41,053 nucleotides of DNA from Planctomycetota bacterium (GCA_016795295.1 JAEUHP010000026.1:1-41053); one strand, 5' to 3'; counted from the first letter of the stretch, positions 23,335 to 32,337 are shown. Numbers and translations are program-made. The notes: generated by a model from the letters alone, not told the origin.

Positions 23335-23961
23335 ATGGTGCTCGGCGAACTGCTCGAACGCCCGGGCTTGGCGCCGGGCAACCGCTTGCTGGTCCACGGC
23401 ATGGCTTCGATCTGGCGCGGGGCCTGGCCCGAACTGCACGAGGCGGTGGCGGTGGGGCGGGCGCGGGGCCTGCCGCGCGCCGATTTCGAAGAGCTGTTGC
23501 TGCAGGCGGTGCTGTTCTGCGGATTTCCGCGGGTGGTCACCGCGTTCGAGACCCTCGCCGAAGTGTGGCCCGTGGCGGAGCCTCCCGCCGGCGGTGGTCT
23601 GCCCCCGGCCGAGCGCGGGACTGCGGGGCGCCAGTTGTTCGCCGCCATCTACGGCAAGAACGACGCGGCGGTGCGGGGCATGTTGCAGCGCCACCACGGC
23701 GAACTGCACGACTTCGTCCTCGAAGCCGCCTACGGGCGCATTCTGGCCCGTCCCGGGTTGTCGCCGCACGTTCGCGAGCTGGTGGCAGTGGGTGCTCTGG
23801 CGGCGATGCGGCAGCAGCGGCAGTTCGTGGCGCATGCGCGCGGGGCGCTGCATTTCGGCAGTTCGTTGGCGGAACTGCGCGAGGTGCTGGTCACCGTGTT
23901 CGGCGCCGAGCCACAGGGCACGGCAGAGGTCGAAGCGTGGTTGCAGCTGGTCCGGCGCTGA
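23335..23961 (+). CDS. Carboxymuconolactone decarboxylase (CMD) family protein
   Basis: This 208-residue, all-helical protein comprises two CMD-like repeats. The first holds FEELLLQAVLFCGFPRVVTAFE (Cys62) and the second HVRELVAVGALAAMRQQRQFVAHARGALHFGSS followed by LREVLVTVFG. The CxxC pair that makes AhpD a peroxidase-reducing disulfide protein is missing, so it belongs with the gamma-CMD-like group and not the redox group. Members act as decarboxylases or as poorly known stress proteins; the substrate is not predictable. It starts 23 bases after the HDOD gene and is probably cotranscribed. Cytosolic. Confidence 0.82.
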   Translation: MVLGELLERPGLAPGNRLLVHGMASIWRGAWPELHEAVAVGRARGLPRADFEELLLQAVLFCGFPRVVTAFETLAEVWPVAEPPAGGGLPPAERGTAGRQLFAAIYGKNDAAVRGMLQRHHGELHDFVLEAAYGRILARPGLSPHVRELVAVGALAAMRQQRQFVAHARGALHFGSSLAELREVLVTVFGAEPQGTAEVEAWLQLVRR

Positions 23962-24005
23962 GGGGTGGCCTGCGGGGTGGCAGCGCTCAGCGCACGCAAT
24001 AACGG

Positions 24006-24070
24006 GAGACCCTCCGCCTTGCCCCCGGAGGTCCGGGCGACGTGCCCATTCCTCCTCGGCGGAGGGTCTC
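24006..24070. repeat. Nested inverted repeat between CMD and YjiK-like genes
   Basis: A perfect 13-base inverted repeat has arms GAGACCCTCCGCC at 24006-24018 and GGCGGAGGGTCTC at 24058-24070. In the 39-base interval a second perfect hairpin, CCCGGA-GG-TCCGGG, lies at 24024-24037, and an alternative GGGC/GCCC pairing at 24035-24047 overlaps it. It begins 44 bases after the CMD stop. The two-level fold suits a terminator without T-run, an RNA-stability element, or a dispersed REP-like repeat. Whether other copies exist in the genome is not visible here. Confidence 0.6.
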
Positions 24071-24209
24071 GGGTGACAGGCGCCGAGGATCACTCCGCGG
24101 CGCTGTCGACATCTTCTAGCTCCGGGGCGGCCGGCGGTTGCAGGTCTGCGACAAGTTTTGCGTGCAGCTGGCCCGGTGCGCGCGCGCTTGTGTCGTGGAT
24201 ACTGCGGCG

Positions 24210-25079
24210 ATGCGCCAGGTGCGACGACATGGACGAGCTGGACTGGGCTGGCCCTTGCTCGTGGCCCTGGGCTGCAGTGCGCCGCAGGCCGGCCTGAACG
24301 ACGGCGTGCTCCGGCTGCCGAAGGTCCTGCGCGAAGTCTCCGGGATCGCGGTGGTCGACGAACGCACCATCGCCTGCGTGCAGGACGAGGTCGGGTCCCT
24401 GTTCTTCGTCGACCTGCGCGGCGAACGGCCGGTGCGCGAACTGCCGTTCGGGCCGCCCGGGGATTACGAAGGACTGGCGCGCGTCGGCGAGGCGTACTGG
24501 GTGCTGCGCAGTGACGGGGTGTTGCTGCAGCTCGAAATGCGTGGTGCGCAGTTGGCGATCGCGGCGACCCATCGATTGCTGTTGGCCCACCAAGAGTACG
24601 AAGGCCTGTGCTTCGATGCCCGACGCGGCGCCTTGCTGGTGTTGCCCAAGGATCCCGTCGGGGACGGACCCGACGGCAAGGCCCAGATCGGCGTCTACGC
24701 CTTCGATCTGGCGGCGGGTGCGTTCCAGACGCAGCCGGTGCTGGTGCTGTCGCGCCGCGCGGTCCAGGAGCAGCTCGAACGGCTCGGGGTGGCGCTGCCA
24801 ACGCGCACCACGGGCAAGGGCAAGGAGCGACCGGTGCTCAAGCTGCACTGCAGCGAACTCACCGTGGTGCCCGGCAGCGACGAGCTCCTGGTGCTGTCGG
24901 CCGTGGACCACCTGCTGCTGCGGGTGGCGCCGGACGGCACCGTCCGCGGGGGGCGCGCGCTGGATGCCGAGCTGTTGCCGCAGCCCGAGGGCATGGCGGT
25001 GCTGGCCGATGGCCGCTTGCTGGTGGCGAGCGAAGGTGGCAAGGGCCGCGCCGTGGCGCGGGTCGTGCCCCTGCCCTGA
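24210..25079 (+). CDS. SdiA-regulated/YjiK-like propeller protein
   Basis: ATG 24210 gives 289 residues with an N-terminal Arg-rich, hydrophobic signal and a weak lipobox (VALGC, Cys22), so it is probably an exported lipoprotein. The remainder is a beta-propeller-like repeat: LREVSGIAVVDERTIACVQDEVGSLFFVDL, then a GDYEGLARVGEAYWVL block and similar HQEYEGLCFDARRGALLVLP and SELTVVPGSDELLVLSA blocks. The 'YEG(L/I)' and 'E(V/L)SG(I/L)A' phrases are those of the SdiA-regulated (YjiK) family, whose function is unresolved. An upstream in-frame opening from 24138 adds no signal peptide. It is convergent with the kinase gene. Confidence 0.78.
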   Translation: MRQVRRHGRAGLGWPLLVALGCSAPQAGLNDGVLRLPKVLREVSGIAVVDERTIACVQDEVGSLFFVDLRGERPVRELPFGPPGDYEGLARVGEAYWVLRSDGVLLQLEMRGAQLAIAATHRLLLAHQEYEGLCFDARRGALLVLPKDPVGDGPDGKAQIGVYAFDLAAGAFQTQPVLVLSRRAVQEQLERLGVALPTRTTGKGKERPVLKLHCSELTVVPGSDELLVLSAVDHLLLRVAPDGTVRGGRALDAELLPQPEGMAVLADGRLLVASEGGKGRAVARVVPLP

Positions 25080-25098
25080 TTGGCGGGGGCGGTGCCGG

Positions 25099-28071
25099 TC
25101 ACTGCAGGCGTGCCAGCAAGCTCTCGATCCGTGCTTCGATGTCGGCGGGGGCGCCGGCGAGCCCAGCCTTGGCGCATCGCTGCTGCGCCATCTGGGCCTC
25201 CTGCTTGGCGCGGGCCGAATTGCCTTCGAACGCCAGCAACTCGGCCCGCACCAGGGTCCAGAAGGCGCTGGGGCTCGTGGGGGGGCCGTTGCGGGTGCGT
25301 TCGCCGCCGTCGGCCATGTTGTCGAGATTGCGCCGCTGGTTGCTGTCGAACTGCTGCACGGCAGCGCGCCGGCGTTCGACGTCGGGCTGCTGCGGATCGA
25401 GGTCGAGCCAGAGCAGCTCCAGGTAGGCCTCTCGGTAGGGGCGGCTGCGCGGGGTCTTGTTCTGGCTGCCGGTCAGCATCTCGATGTGCCGGGCCAGGTG
25501 TTGGCGGGCGCTTTCGCGTTGGCCCAGCCGCGACAGCGCGACTCCGAGTTGGTATTCGGCGTTGTACTCACGCTCGGTGTGCAGCTCGAGCCAGCCCTCG
25601 GCCAGGTCGCGCAGGCGCTGCCATTCCCGCTCCGAGCGCCAGACCTCCGCCAAGTAGGGGCCGAAGCTGTCGATCATGTACTCCGGGACCCGGAGATCGC
25701 GCACCAGGGCGGCCGCGACCGCGTAGTCCTTGCGCCGCCAATGCACCTCGGCGAGCCGCCAGCGGAAGCTCAAGAACTCGGGGAATCTGGCCACTCCCGC
25801 TCGTGCGACCTTCTCGATCAGATCGACGTTGGCATGCCGCGCCGCGAACAGCTCGGCATCGCTCAGTCCCGGCAGTGACAGGGTTCCGGCGGCCAGTGCG
25901 TCTTCGTAGCCGTGCTGGGCTTCGGCTGGGTCGAGCCACTGCAGGACCGCCAGCCGCTTCTCCTGGCCGATGGCGGTCCCGAGCGTGTCCAGCTCGGCCC
26001 GGGCTTCGTCGTTGCGGCCGAGCCTGGACAGCGCGGTGGCCCGGTACAGGCGCAGGTACGGCTCGACACTGCTGCTGCGCGCTGCCAGCCGGTCGAGGGC
26101 CGCGAGCGCGGCGCCGTAGCTGCCATCCGTGCTGTAGGTTCGTGCCAACAGCAAGTACGCGCGCTGGTCGTCGGGGTGGTTGGCGAGATGGGCTTCCAGC
26201 ACCGCGCGCGCTCGATCGCGGTCGATTTCGTGCCACGCGGTGGCCTGCCAAGCGACGACCGAAGGCAACTCTGGCCAGTTCTTGGCCATGGCGTAGCAGC
26301 TCGCTTCGACGGCCTTGCGGTCGCCGGCGATCGCTGCGGCGAAGGCGCGCAGGCCGTGCAGCAGGGCCTTCGGCTCGGTTGCCTGCACTTCGCGCTCGAG
26401 ATCGCTGGCGGCGATGGCGTGGTCGGCCTTGGCCATGGCGTTCTGGGCCCACAGCACACGGTCGACGAGCCGGAGCAGGATGTCCACGTCCTCCTGGCTG
26501 GTGCGCAATGCGGCGACCTCCTCTTCGGTGAAGTACCACCGACCGGCCGTGACCCGTTGCCGAGCGAGCTGGGTGCCGCGAGTGCGCAGCCCGGCTCGTT
26601 CCGCGGCATCGATGTGCCGCAAGGCGCCCTTCGGATCCTGTCGCGACTGCAGCGAAACCAGGGTCGCGAACAGATCCGGGTGGGTCGGCCACTTCTCCGC
26701 CAAGTCCTGCAGCCTGTCCAGTTCCGCCTGCTCCAGCTCCTGGCGCACCAAGAACATTTGCAGCGCGTAGTCGACCTCGGTGGCCACGGCCTTGGCGCCC
26801 GCGATGCGATCCATCTGCTCCAGGCGCGGCAGGGCCTGCCACAGTTGGACGCCGAAGTAACCACCTGCGCCCAGTGCTGCGCACAGCAACAGCAGCATGG
26901 CGGCGAGCCACGGTTGGGCGCGCACCCACCAGCGCACGCGATCGAGCCGCGAAGTGGCGCGCGCCTGCACCGTGCCACCCTCGAGGAACGCCTTCAGATC
27001 GTCGGCGAACGCCGCGGCCGTCGGACAGCGGTCCGCTGGCACCGGCGCGATGGCGCGGTGCACGATGTTCGCCAGTGGCTTGGGCACCTGGGCCAGCTGT
27101 TGCAGCGGCGGAAAGCGCCCGGTCTGGATGTCCTGCAGCACCTTGGACACGTCGTGGGCGCGGAACGGATGGCGCCGGGCCAGCAGCTCGTAGAGCGTCA
27201 CCCCGAGCCCATACACGTCGGTGTGCGGGCCTATTTCGCGGTCGGCGCGGCGCAGCTGCTCAGGGGCCGCGTACATCGGCGTGCCGGCGAAGCTGCGGGT
27301 CTGGCTCCATTCGCCGCCCAGTTCGCGGACCACGCCGAAGTCCGCCAACAGCGGCATGCCGCTGCGGTGCACCAGCACGTTCGACGGCTTGATGTCGAGG
27401 TGCAGCAGCTTGTGGTCGTGCACGTGCTGCACGGCGCGGGCCACTTGCTCCATCATGCGGGCGAAGATCCGGTGCGCAGGGCCTTCCAGGCGCGCCTGGT
27501 GTTCGGGGGCCGTGCCGAGCGTGCGCTGCAGGATCTGTCCGTCCAGGGGATCGGCGGTGCTCGGCAACTGCTGCAGCAGGCCGGCCAGGCTCAAACCGTC
27601 CACCCAGTCCATGGCGATCGCCAGCACGTCGCCGTGTTGCACGATGTCGTGCACGGCGACGATGTGCGGGTGGGCCAGCTGGGCCAGGGCGCGCGCTTCG
27701 GTGACCAGCCGATGGCGGGCGCGTTCGCCGCCGCCCAGCCAGTGCGGCACCACCTTGAGCGCCACGTGGCGGTTCAGGCGTTCCTGCACCGCCAAGTAGA
27801 CGGTGCTCATGCCGCCCTGGCCGATCTCGCAGACGATCCGGTAGCCCGGGATCTGCAGCGCACCCGCGGCGGGCCGCTCTTTCGCCTGCAGCGACTCGAA
27901 CACCGCCGGCAGGTTGCCGCGCAGTTCGGGATTGGCCAGCACCTCGGCTGGCAGGGCCACGGTCCGGCCCGAAGCCAGATCGTCGGCGATCCGTTCGCGC
28001 AGCTCCGGGGGCAGCTCGTTCGGCCGCGCCGGGTTCGGTTCGGCCGCGGGGGTGTCGCCTGGGTTGCTCAT
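25099..28071 (-). CDS. Ser/Thr protein kinase (non-RD) with TM and TPR region
   Basis: This is a 990-residue protein. The kinase domain spans about 77-360: Gly-rich loop EIGQGGMSTVY (82-92), VALKVV with Lys106, Glu125 of helix C, catalytic loop HLDIKPSN (224-231), DFG at 244-246 and APE at 269-271. The Arg of the usual HRD is Leu225, making it a 'non-RD' kinase, while Asp226, Lys228 and Asn231 are kept. An insert of about 35 residues lies between the hinge and the catalytic loop. A transmembrane helix follows at about 386-408, then roughly 580 residues of TPR-like helices reach the C terminus. This is the common planctomycete layout of a cytoplasmic kinase with an extracytoplasmic repeat region. 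It ends 19 bases from the convergent YjiK-like gene. The target is unknown. Confidence 0.93.
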   Translation of the reverse strand: MSNPGDTPAAEPNPARPNELPPELRERIADDLASGRTVALPAEVLANPELRGNLPAVFESLQAKERPAAGALQIPGYRIVCEIGQGGMSTVYLAVQERLNRHVALKVVPHWLGGGERARHRLVTEARALAQLAHPHIVAVHDIVQHGDVLAIAMDWVDGLSLAGLLQQLPSTADPLDGQILQRTLGTAPEHQARLEGPAHRIFARMMEQVARAVQHVHDHKLLHLDIKPSNVLVHRSGMPLLADFGVVRELGGEWSQTRSFAGTPMYAAPEQLRRADREIGPHTDVYGLGVTLYELLARRHPFRAHDVSKVLQDIQTGRFPPLQQLAQVPKPLANIVHRAIAPVPADRCPTAAAFADDLKAFLEGGTVQARATSRLDRVRWWVRAQPWLAAMLLLLCAALGAGGYFGVQLWQALPRLEQMDRIAGAKAVATEVDYALQMFLVRQELEQAELDRLQDLAEKWPTHPDLFATLVSLQSRQDPKGALRHIDAAERAGLRTRGTQLARQRVTAGRWYFTEEEVAALRTSQEDVDILLRLVDRVLWAQNAMAKADHAIAASDLEREVQATEPKALLHGLRAFAAAIAGDRKAVEASCYAMAKNWPELPSVVAWQATAWHEIDRDRARAVLEAHLANHPDDQRAYLLLARTYSTDGSYGAALAALDRLAARSSSVEPYLRLYRATALSRLGRNDEARAELDTLGTAIGQEKRLAVLQWLDPAEAQHGYEDALAAGTLSLPGLSDAELFAARHANVDLIEKVARAGVARFPEFLSFRWRLAEVHWRRKDYAVAAALVRDLRVPEYMIDSFGPYLAEVWRSEREWQRLRDLAEGWLELHTEREYNAEYQLGVALSRLGQRESARQHLARHIEMLTGSQNKTPRSRPYREAYLELLWLDLDPQQPDVERRRAAVQQFDSNQRRNLDNMADGGERTRNGPPTSPSAFWTLVRAELLAFEGNSARAKQEAQMAQQRCAKAGLAGAPADIEARIESLLARLQ

Positions 28072-28085
28072 GATGCTGCGGGGCT

Positions 28086-28985
28086 TCAGGATCCCGCGGC
28101 GGCACCGCCGTGCAGCAACGCCACCACCAGGCCGGCGTAGAGCACGCCGGACACGATCAGCGGTACGTCCCGGAACAACAGCCGCGCCGGATCGCCGCCT
28201 TCGCTCTTGCGGTAGACCAAGAACAGGTAGCGGAACACGCCGTAGGTCACGATCGGCACGGTGAACATCAGCCGGTCGGTGCCGTGCCGGCGCACGGTTT
28301 CTTCACTCACCGTGTAGAGCGAGTAGCTCAGGATGCTCAGCGCCGCCAGCGGGCCGATCATCATGTTGAGGAACGCCAGCGTGTAGTCGGCCATGGTCGC
28401 GCGCGTCTGGCCGGTGGCTTCGACCTGGCGGCCCACTTCCTCGTAGCGCTTGCAGAAAGCCAGGAACAAGGCGAAGAAGAACGTGCACAGGAGCAGCCAG
28501 TGCGACGCATCGACGGCGATCGCCGCCGCACCGGCCTGCACGCGGATCTGGAAGCCGAGGGCGATGCACATGCAGTCGACCACCACCAGCCGCTTCAACC
28601 AGAACGAGTAGAGCAGGTTGAGCACCAGGTAGCCGGCCGGCCACAGCACGAACAGGCCCGGCCGCGCGGCGTTCGGCACGGCGAAGCCGATGCCGAAGGC
28701 CAGCGCCAGCATGCCCACCAGCAGCAGGCGGGCGGCGGGCAGCGGCAGCCGCCCCGAGGCGATCGGCCGCAGGCGCTTCTTCGGATGGCGGGCGTCCTCC
28801 TCGCGGTCGACCAGGTCGTTCAGCAGGTAGATCGAACTCGCCGCCGCACAGAACGCTGCGAACGCGAGGCCGGCGGCCAGCCAGGCCGAGCCCTCTCCGA
28901 GGCGCTTGGTGAAGAACAGCGGAGCCAGCACCAGCAGGTTCTTGACCCACTGGTGGGGACGCAAGGCTTCGAGCGCGACCGGCAT
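28086..28985 (-). CDS. UbiA-family prenyltransferase, DPPR-synthase-like
   Basis: This 299-residue integral membrane protein starts at ATG 28985 (minus strand). The Asp-rich signature NDLVDREED (56-64) is followed by HPKKRLRPIASG (67-78). The HPxKxxRPIA phrase is the specific mark of decaprenyl-phosphate phosphoribosyltransferase (UbiA, Rv3806c-like), which joins PRPP to a polyprenyl phosphate. A second acidic motif lies around FCKRYEE, and about nine hydrophobic helices are visible. In actinobacteria this opens decaprenyl-phosphoryl-arabinose synthesis; here no dprE1/dprE2 partners are present in the window. It lies 14 bases downstream of the kinase start and is divergent from the acyl-CoA synthetase operon. 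Confidence 0.88.
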   Translation of the reverse strand: MPVALEALRPHQWVKNLLVLAPLFFTKRLGEGSAWLAAGLAFAAFCAAASSIYLLNDLVDREEDARHPKKRLRPIASGRLPLPAARLLLVGMLALAFGIGFAVPNAARPGLFVLWPAGYLVLNLLYSFWLKRLVVVDCMCIALGFQIRVQAGAAAIAVDASHWLLLCTFFFALFLAFCKRYEEVGRQVEATGQTRATMADYTLAFLNMMIGPLAALSILSYSLYTVSEETVRRHGTDRLMFTVPIVTYGVFRYLFLVYRKSEGGDPARLLFRDVPLIVSGVLYAGLVVALLHGGAAAGS

Positions 28986-29078
28986 GGGATGGCGATCATT
29001 GGCGCTGCCGCGGCCAAGGCAAGCCCTAGTGCGGCGTTCCGTACGCTCCGTCGCCGGGCTATCGTGCCCCGCCATTCC

Positions 29079-31187
29079 ATGCGCGGCGCTCGCACCCAAG
29101 GCCTCGACGGCCTGTTCCGTCCCCGTTCCGTGGCCGTGGTCGGCGCCAGCCGGCGGCCTGGCTCGATCGGCCGCCAGATCGTCGCCAACCTGATCCAGGG
29201 TGGTTTCCAGGGGCCGGTCTACCCGGTCAACCCGAAGGCCGAAGTGGTGCTCTCGGTGCCCGCCTTCGCCAGCGTGAAGGCGATCCCCGGCCCGGTCGAC
29301 TTGGCGGTGCTGGTGGTGCCGCCCGAAGTCGTGCTGACCGTTGCCGAGCAGTGCGGCAAGAAGGGCGTGAAGGGGCTGGTGGTGATCACCGCCGGCTTCC
29401 GCGAGATCGGCGGGGTCGGCATCGAACGCGAAGCCCAGCTGCGGCGCATCGCCGACCGCTACGGCATGCGCGTGGTCGGGCCGAACTGCATGGGCATCCT
29501 CAACACCCAGCCCGAGTTCGCCTGCAACGCCAGCTTCTCCGCCGCGCAGCCGCTGCCGGGCAGCGTGGCGATGGTCTCGCAGTCCGGGGCGCTCGGCGAG
29601 GCGATCCTGGCCGACGCCGCCCAGGCGGGCCTCGGTGTGGCCATGTTCGCTTCGGTCGGCAACCGCGTCGACGTCACCGCCGCCGACCTGGTCGCCTACT
29701 GGGGCGACGACCCGCACGTGAAGGTGATCCTGCTCTACCTGGAGACGGTTGGCGAACCGCAGGAGTTCGTGCAGGTGGCGCGGGCCGTGGCGCGCAAGAA
29801 GCCGATCATCGCGGTGAAATCGGGGCGCAGCGACGCGGGGGCGCTGGCGGCCAGCTCGCACACCGGTTCGATCGCCGGCGCCGACGTCGCCGCCGACACG
29901 CTGCTGCAGCAGTGCGGGGTGCTGCGCGTGGACAACTTCCGCGACATGTTCGCGCTGGCGCAGGCCCTGCTGCACCAGCCGCCGCCGCGCGGCGAACGCA
30001 TGGCGGTGGTGACCAACGCCGGCGGCCCGGGCATCCTGGCCACCGACGCCCTGGTCGGCCTGGGCATGGCCATGGCGAACCTCACCCCGGCCACCGCCAA
30101 GGCGCTGCGCAAGGTGCTGCCGCCCGAAGCGAGCGTGCACAACCCGGTCGATCTGATCGCCTCGGCCGATGGCCGGCGCTACCGCGACGCGCTGCGGGTC
30201 GTGGCGCGCGACCCCGGCATCGACGGCCTGGTGGTGCTGTTCGTCTCGCCGATCATGATCGACGCTGCGGCGGTGGCGCAGGCGATCGTCGACCAGACCC
30301 GCGGCCTCGGCAAACCGGTGCTGGCCTGTGTGATGGGCCGCGAACGCAGCGACGAGGCCCAGCGCCTGCTGCAGGACGCCGGCATCCCGGTGTTCCGTTA
30401 TCCCGAGGACGCGGCGACCACGCTGCGCCTGATGCTGCGGCGCGGTCGCTGGCTCGAACGGCGGCCGGTGCCGGTGCCCGCGCTGCGCGTCGACAAGGCC
30501 GCGGTGGCGAAGCTGCTGCGCCAGCACCGCAGCAGCGAATGGTTGCCGGCAGCTGCCGCCGAAGCGGTGCTCGCCGCCTACGGCGTGCCGTTCGCGCCCA
30601 GTCTGCGCGTCGGCGACCCCGGCGAAGCGGTGGCCGCCGCGCACCGGCTCGGTTTTCCAGTGGTGGTCAAGGCCGAGGCCGCGCAACTGCTGCACAAGAG
30701 CGAACACCGCGCGGTGCGCACCGGCTTGCGCTCCGGCGACGAAGTGTTCGCCGCCGCCAAGGAGCTGCTCGAGCGCCTGCGCGAGGACTTCCCCGACGTG
30801 GCGCTGCAGGTGCAGGCCCAGGCCGAAGGCCACCGCGAAGTGCTGGTCGGCATGACCCGCGATCCTCGCTACGGGCCGCTCTACGCGGCTGGCCTGGGCG
30901 GGGTGCAGGTCGAGGTGCTGCGCGACGTCGCGGTGCGGGTCGGGCCGCTCGACGGGCGTGATCCCGCGGAGATGTTCGCCGGTCTCAAGGGCGCGGCACT
31001 GCTCGGCGCGTTCCGCGGCGCCCCCGCCGCGGACGTCGACGCTGCAGTCGCCGTGCTGCTGCGCCTGCAGAAGCTGGTCGAGGACTTCCCGCAGATCCGC
31101 GAGGTCGAGGTCAATCCCCTGATCCTGGCGCGCGCCGGCCGGCGCAGCGCCGCGGTCGACGCGCGCCTCCGGCAGGAGCTCTCCTGA
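29079..31187 (+). CDS. ADP-forming acyl-CoA/acetyl-CoA synthetase, alpha-beta fusion
   Basis: ATG 29079 gives 702 residues. The N-terminal CoA-binding Rossmann part carries SVAVVGASRRPGSIGRQI. The succinyl-CoA ligase-like part contains VGPNCMGILN, VSQSGALGEA and the phosphohistidine loop SSHTGSIAG. The C-terminal ATP-grasp (AAA-independent) domain starts at about 480 with AVLAAYGVPFAPS and has FPVVVKAEA, LLHKSEH and EVEVNPL. It therefore combines the alpha and beta parts of archaeal-type ACD/AcsA in one chain, making ATP from acyl-CoA, or acting in reverse. The same fold also occurs in protein acetyltransferases (Pat), but no GNAT domain is seen here. It is followed immediately (TGATG) by a GT2 gene. 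Confidence 0.93.
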   Translation: MRGARTQGLDGLFRPRSVAVVGASRRPGSIGRQIVANLIQGGFQGPVYPVNPKAEVVLSVPAFASVKAIPGPVDLAVLVVPPEVVLTVAEQCGKKGVKGLVVITAGFREIGGVGIEREAQLRRIADRYGMRVVGPNCMGILNTQPEFACNASFSAAQPLPGSVAMVSQSGALGEAILADAAQAGLGVAMFASVGNRVDVTAADLVAYWGDDPHVKVILLYLETVGEPQEFVQVARAVARKKPIIAVKSGRSDAGALAASSHTGSIAGADVAADTLLQQCGVLRVDNFRDMFALAQALLHQPPPRGERMAVVTNAGGPGILATDALVGLGMAMANLTPATAKALRKVLPPEASVHNPVDLIASADGRRYRDALRVVARDPGIDGLVVLFVSPIMIDAAAVAQAIVDQTRGLGKPVLACVMGRERSDEAQRLLQDAGIPVFRYPEDAATTLRLMLRRGRWLERRPVPVPALRVDKAAVAKLLRQHRSSEWLPAAAAEAVLAAYGVPFAPSLRVGDPGEAVAAAHRLGFPVVVKAEAAQLLHKSEHRAVRTGLRSGDEVFAAAKELLERLREDFPDVALQVQAQAEGHREVLVGMTRDPRYGPLYAAGLGGVQVEVLRDVAVRVGPLDGRDPAEMFAGLKGAALLGAFRGAPAADVDAAVAVLLRLQKLVEDFPQIREVEVNPLILARAGRRSAAVDARLRQELS

Positions 31188-31912
31188 TGGCCGAACTGCG
31201 TTTTTCGCTGGTGGTGCCGATCTACAACGAGCAGGAGAACGTCGCCAACCTGCTCGACGAAGTGGCGGCGGTGCTGGCGCCCCACGGGCCGTTCGAGATG
31301 CTCGCGGTCGACGACGGCAGCCGCGACGACAGCCTGCGCTGCATGCGCGACTGGAAGCAGCGGCACGGCGCCGCCTGGCTGCGCATCGTGGTGCTCGAAC
31401 GCAACTGCGGGCAGAGCGCGGCGGTGATGGCCGGTGCCGAACAGGCGCGCGGGCCGCTGGTCGCCACGCTCGACGGCGACATGCAGAACGATCCCCGCGA
31501 TCTGCCGGCGATGCTGGCGCGCGTCGAAGCGGGCGAGGCCGACGCGGTGGTCGGCGTGCGGCGCAAGCGGCGCGACACGTTCGTACGGCGGGTGTCGTCG
31601 CGCATCGGCAACGGGGTGCGCAACTGGCTGACCGGCGACCGCGTCACCGACGCGGCCTGCGGCATCAAAGTGATCCGGCGCGAGTACTTCCTGCGCGCGC
31701 CGAAGTTCGTCGGCATGCACCGCTTCATGGCGACGCTGGTGCGTTACCTCGGCGGGCAGGTCGTGGAGGTGGACGTCAACCACCGGCCGCGCGCGGCGGG
31801 GGTGGCGAAGTACGGGATCGGCAACCGGATCTGGAAAGGCCTGCGCGACTGCTTCGCGATGCGCTGGCTGCGCACGCGCCTGCTGCTGCACCGGGTCAAG
31901 GAGGAGTGCTGA
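31187..31912 (+). CDS. GT2 glycosyltransferase, DPM1/ArnC-like
   Basis: ATG 31187 overlaps the synthetase stop (TGATG). The 241 residues have the GT-A fold markers of family 2: SLVVPIYNEQENV, VDDGSRDDS (41-49), a DGDMQNDP metal motif (96-103) and a conserved CGIKVIRR segment. These match polyprenyl-phosphate glycosyltransferases such as DPM1 and ArnC/PglF-type enzymes that load a sugar on a lipid carrier. It has no C-terminal membrane helices, unlike ArnC, so it resembles soluble DPM1. The next gene supplies a small membrane partner. Sugar donor and target lipid cannot be read from sequence. Confidence 0.92.
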   Translation: MAELRFSLVVPIYNEQENVANLLDEVAAVLAPHGPFEMLAVDDGSRDDSLRCMRDWKQRHGAAWLRIVVLERNCGQSAAVMAGAEQARGPLVATLDGDMQNDPRDLPAMLARVEAGEADAVVGVRRKRRDTFVRRVSSRIGNGVRNWLTGDRVTDAACGIKVIRREYFLRAPKFVGMHRFMATLVRYLGGQVVEVDVNHRPRAAGVAKYGIGNRIWKGLRDCFAMRWLRTRLLLHRVKEEC

Positions 31913-32238
31913 TGTTGGCGAACGTGGTCGATGGGCTGGTCGAGTCGACGCCTTGGTATTGGTGGGCGATCGGTTTCGGCGGGCAGTTGGTGTTCGGTTC
32001 GCGGTTCTACGTGCAGTGGATCGCCAGCGAGCGGCAGCAGAAGAGTGTGATGCCGGTGGTGTTCTGGTGGTTGAGTCTGGCTGGTGGGCTGATGACGCTG
32101 GCGTACGCGATCTACCGGATGGACCCGCCGTTCATCATGGCGAACCTCGGTGGGCCGCCGATCTACGCGCGCAACTTGTGGTTGATCCGGCGGCAGCGGC
32201 GGTTGGCGGCGGGTGGGACGGAAAGTGATCGTAAGTGA
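31912..32238 (+). CDS. LAB_N-domain small membrane protein
   Basis: ATG 31912 overlaps the GT2 stop as TGATG, with AAGGAGG about 8 bases upstream; the product has 108 residues. Two to three membrane helices are seen, with phrases WYWWAIGFGGQLVFGSRFYVQWIASERQ and SVMPVVFWWLSLAGGLMTLAYAIYR. These match the lipid-A-disaccharide-synthase N-terminal (LAB_N) domain that is found alone beside GT2 genes. It probably acts as a membrane partner for the GT2 (flippase-like or anchoring), which is an inference from context. The last codons are made of a hipBA-operator-like repeat (32227-32240), an odd coincidence of coding end and regulatory site. Confidence 0.88.
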   Translation: MLANVVDGLVESTPWYWWAIGFGGQLVFGSRFYVQWIASERQQKSVMPVVFWWLSLAGGLMTLAYAIYRMDPPFIMANLGGPPIYARNLWLIRRQRRLAAGGTESDRK

Positions 32239-32240
32239 TC
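32227..32240 (+). promoter_or_regulatory. HipB operator-like repeat, copy 1
   Basis: GATCGTAAGTGATC. It lies inside the last codons of the LAB_N gene, about 155 bases before hipB. It is one of four related sites that bracket hipBA and shares the GATC-N6-GATC dyad. Confidence 0.55.
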
Positions 32241-32337
32241 GATTGGAGGAGGCTGTCGGCTTCAAGATCGGCGCGGCGAACTGAGCCACGCTCGCCGCAC
32301 GGAGTCGCACGGCACCGGCCGATGTTGGCGAGAACTG

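Noticed and set aside
23335..23961. CMD-family protein as AhpD peroxidase partner
   Set aside because: The CxxC pair required for AhpD disulfide chemistry is missing.
25912..28140. A long plus-strand frame opposite the kinase
   Set aside because: It is the shadow of the minus-strand kinase, with no domain and biased low-complexity residues.
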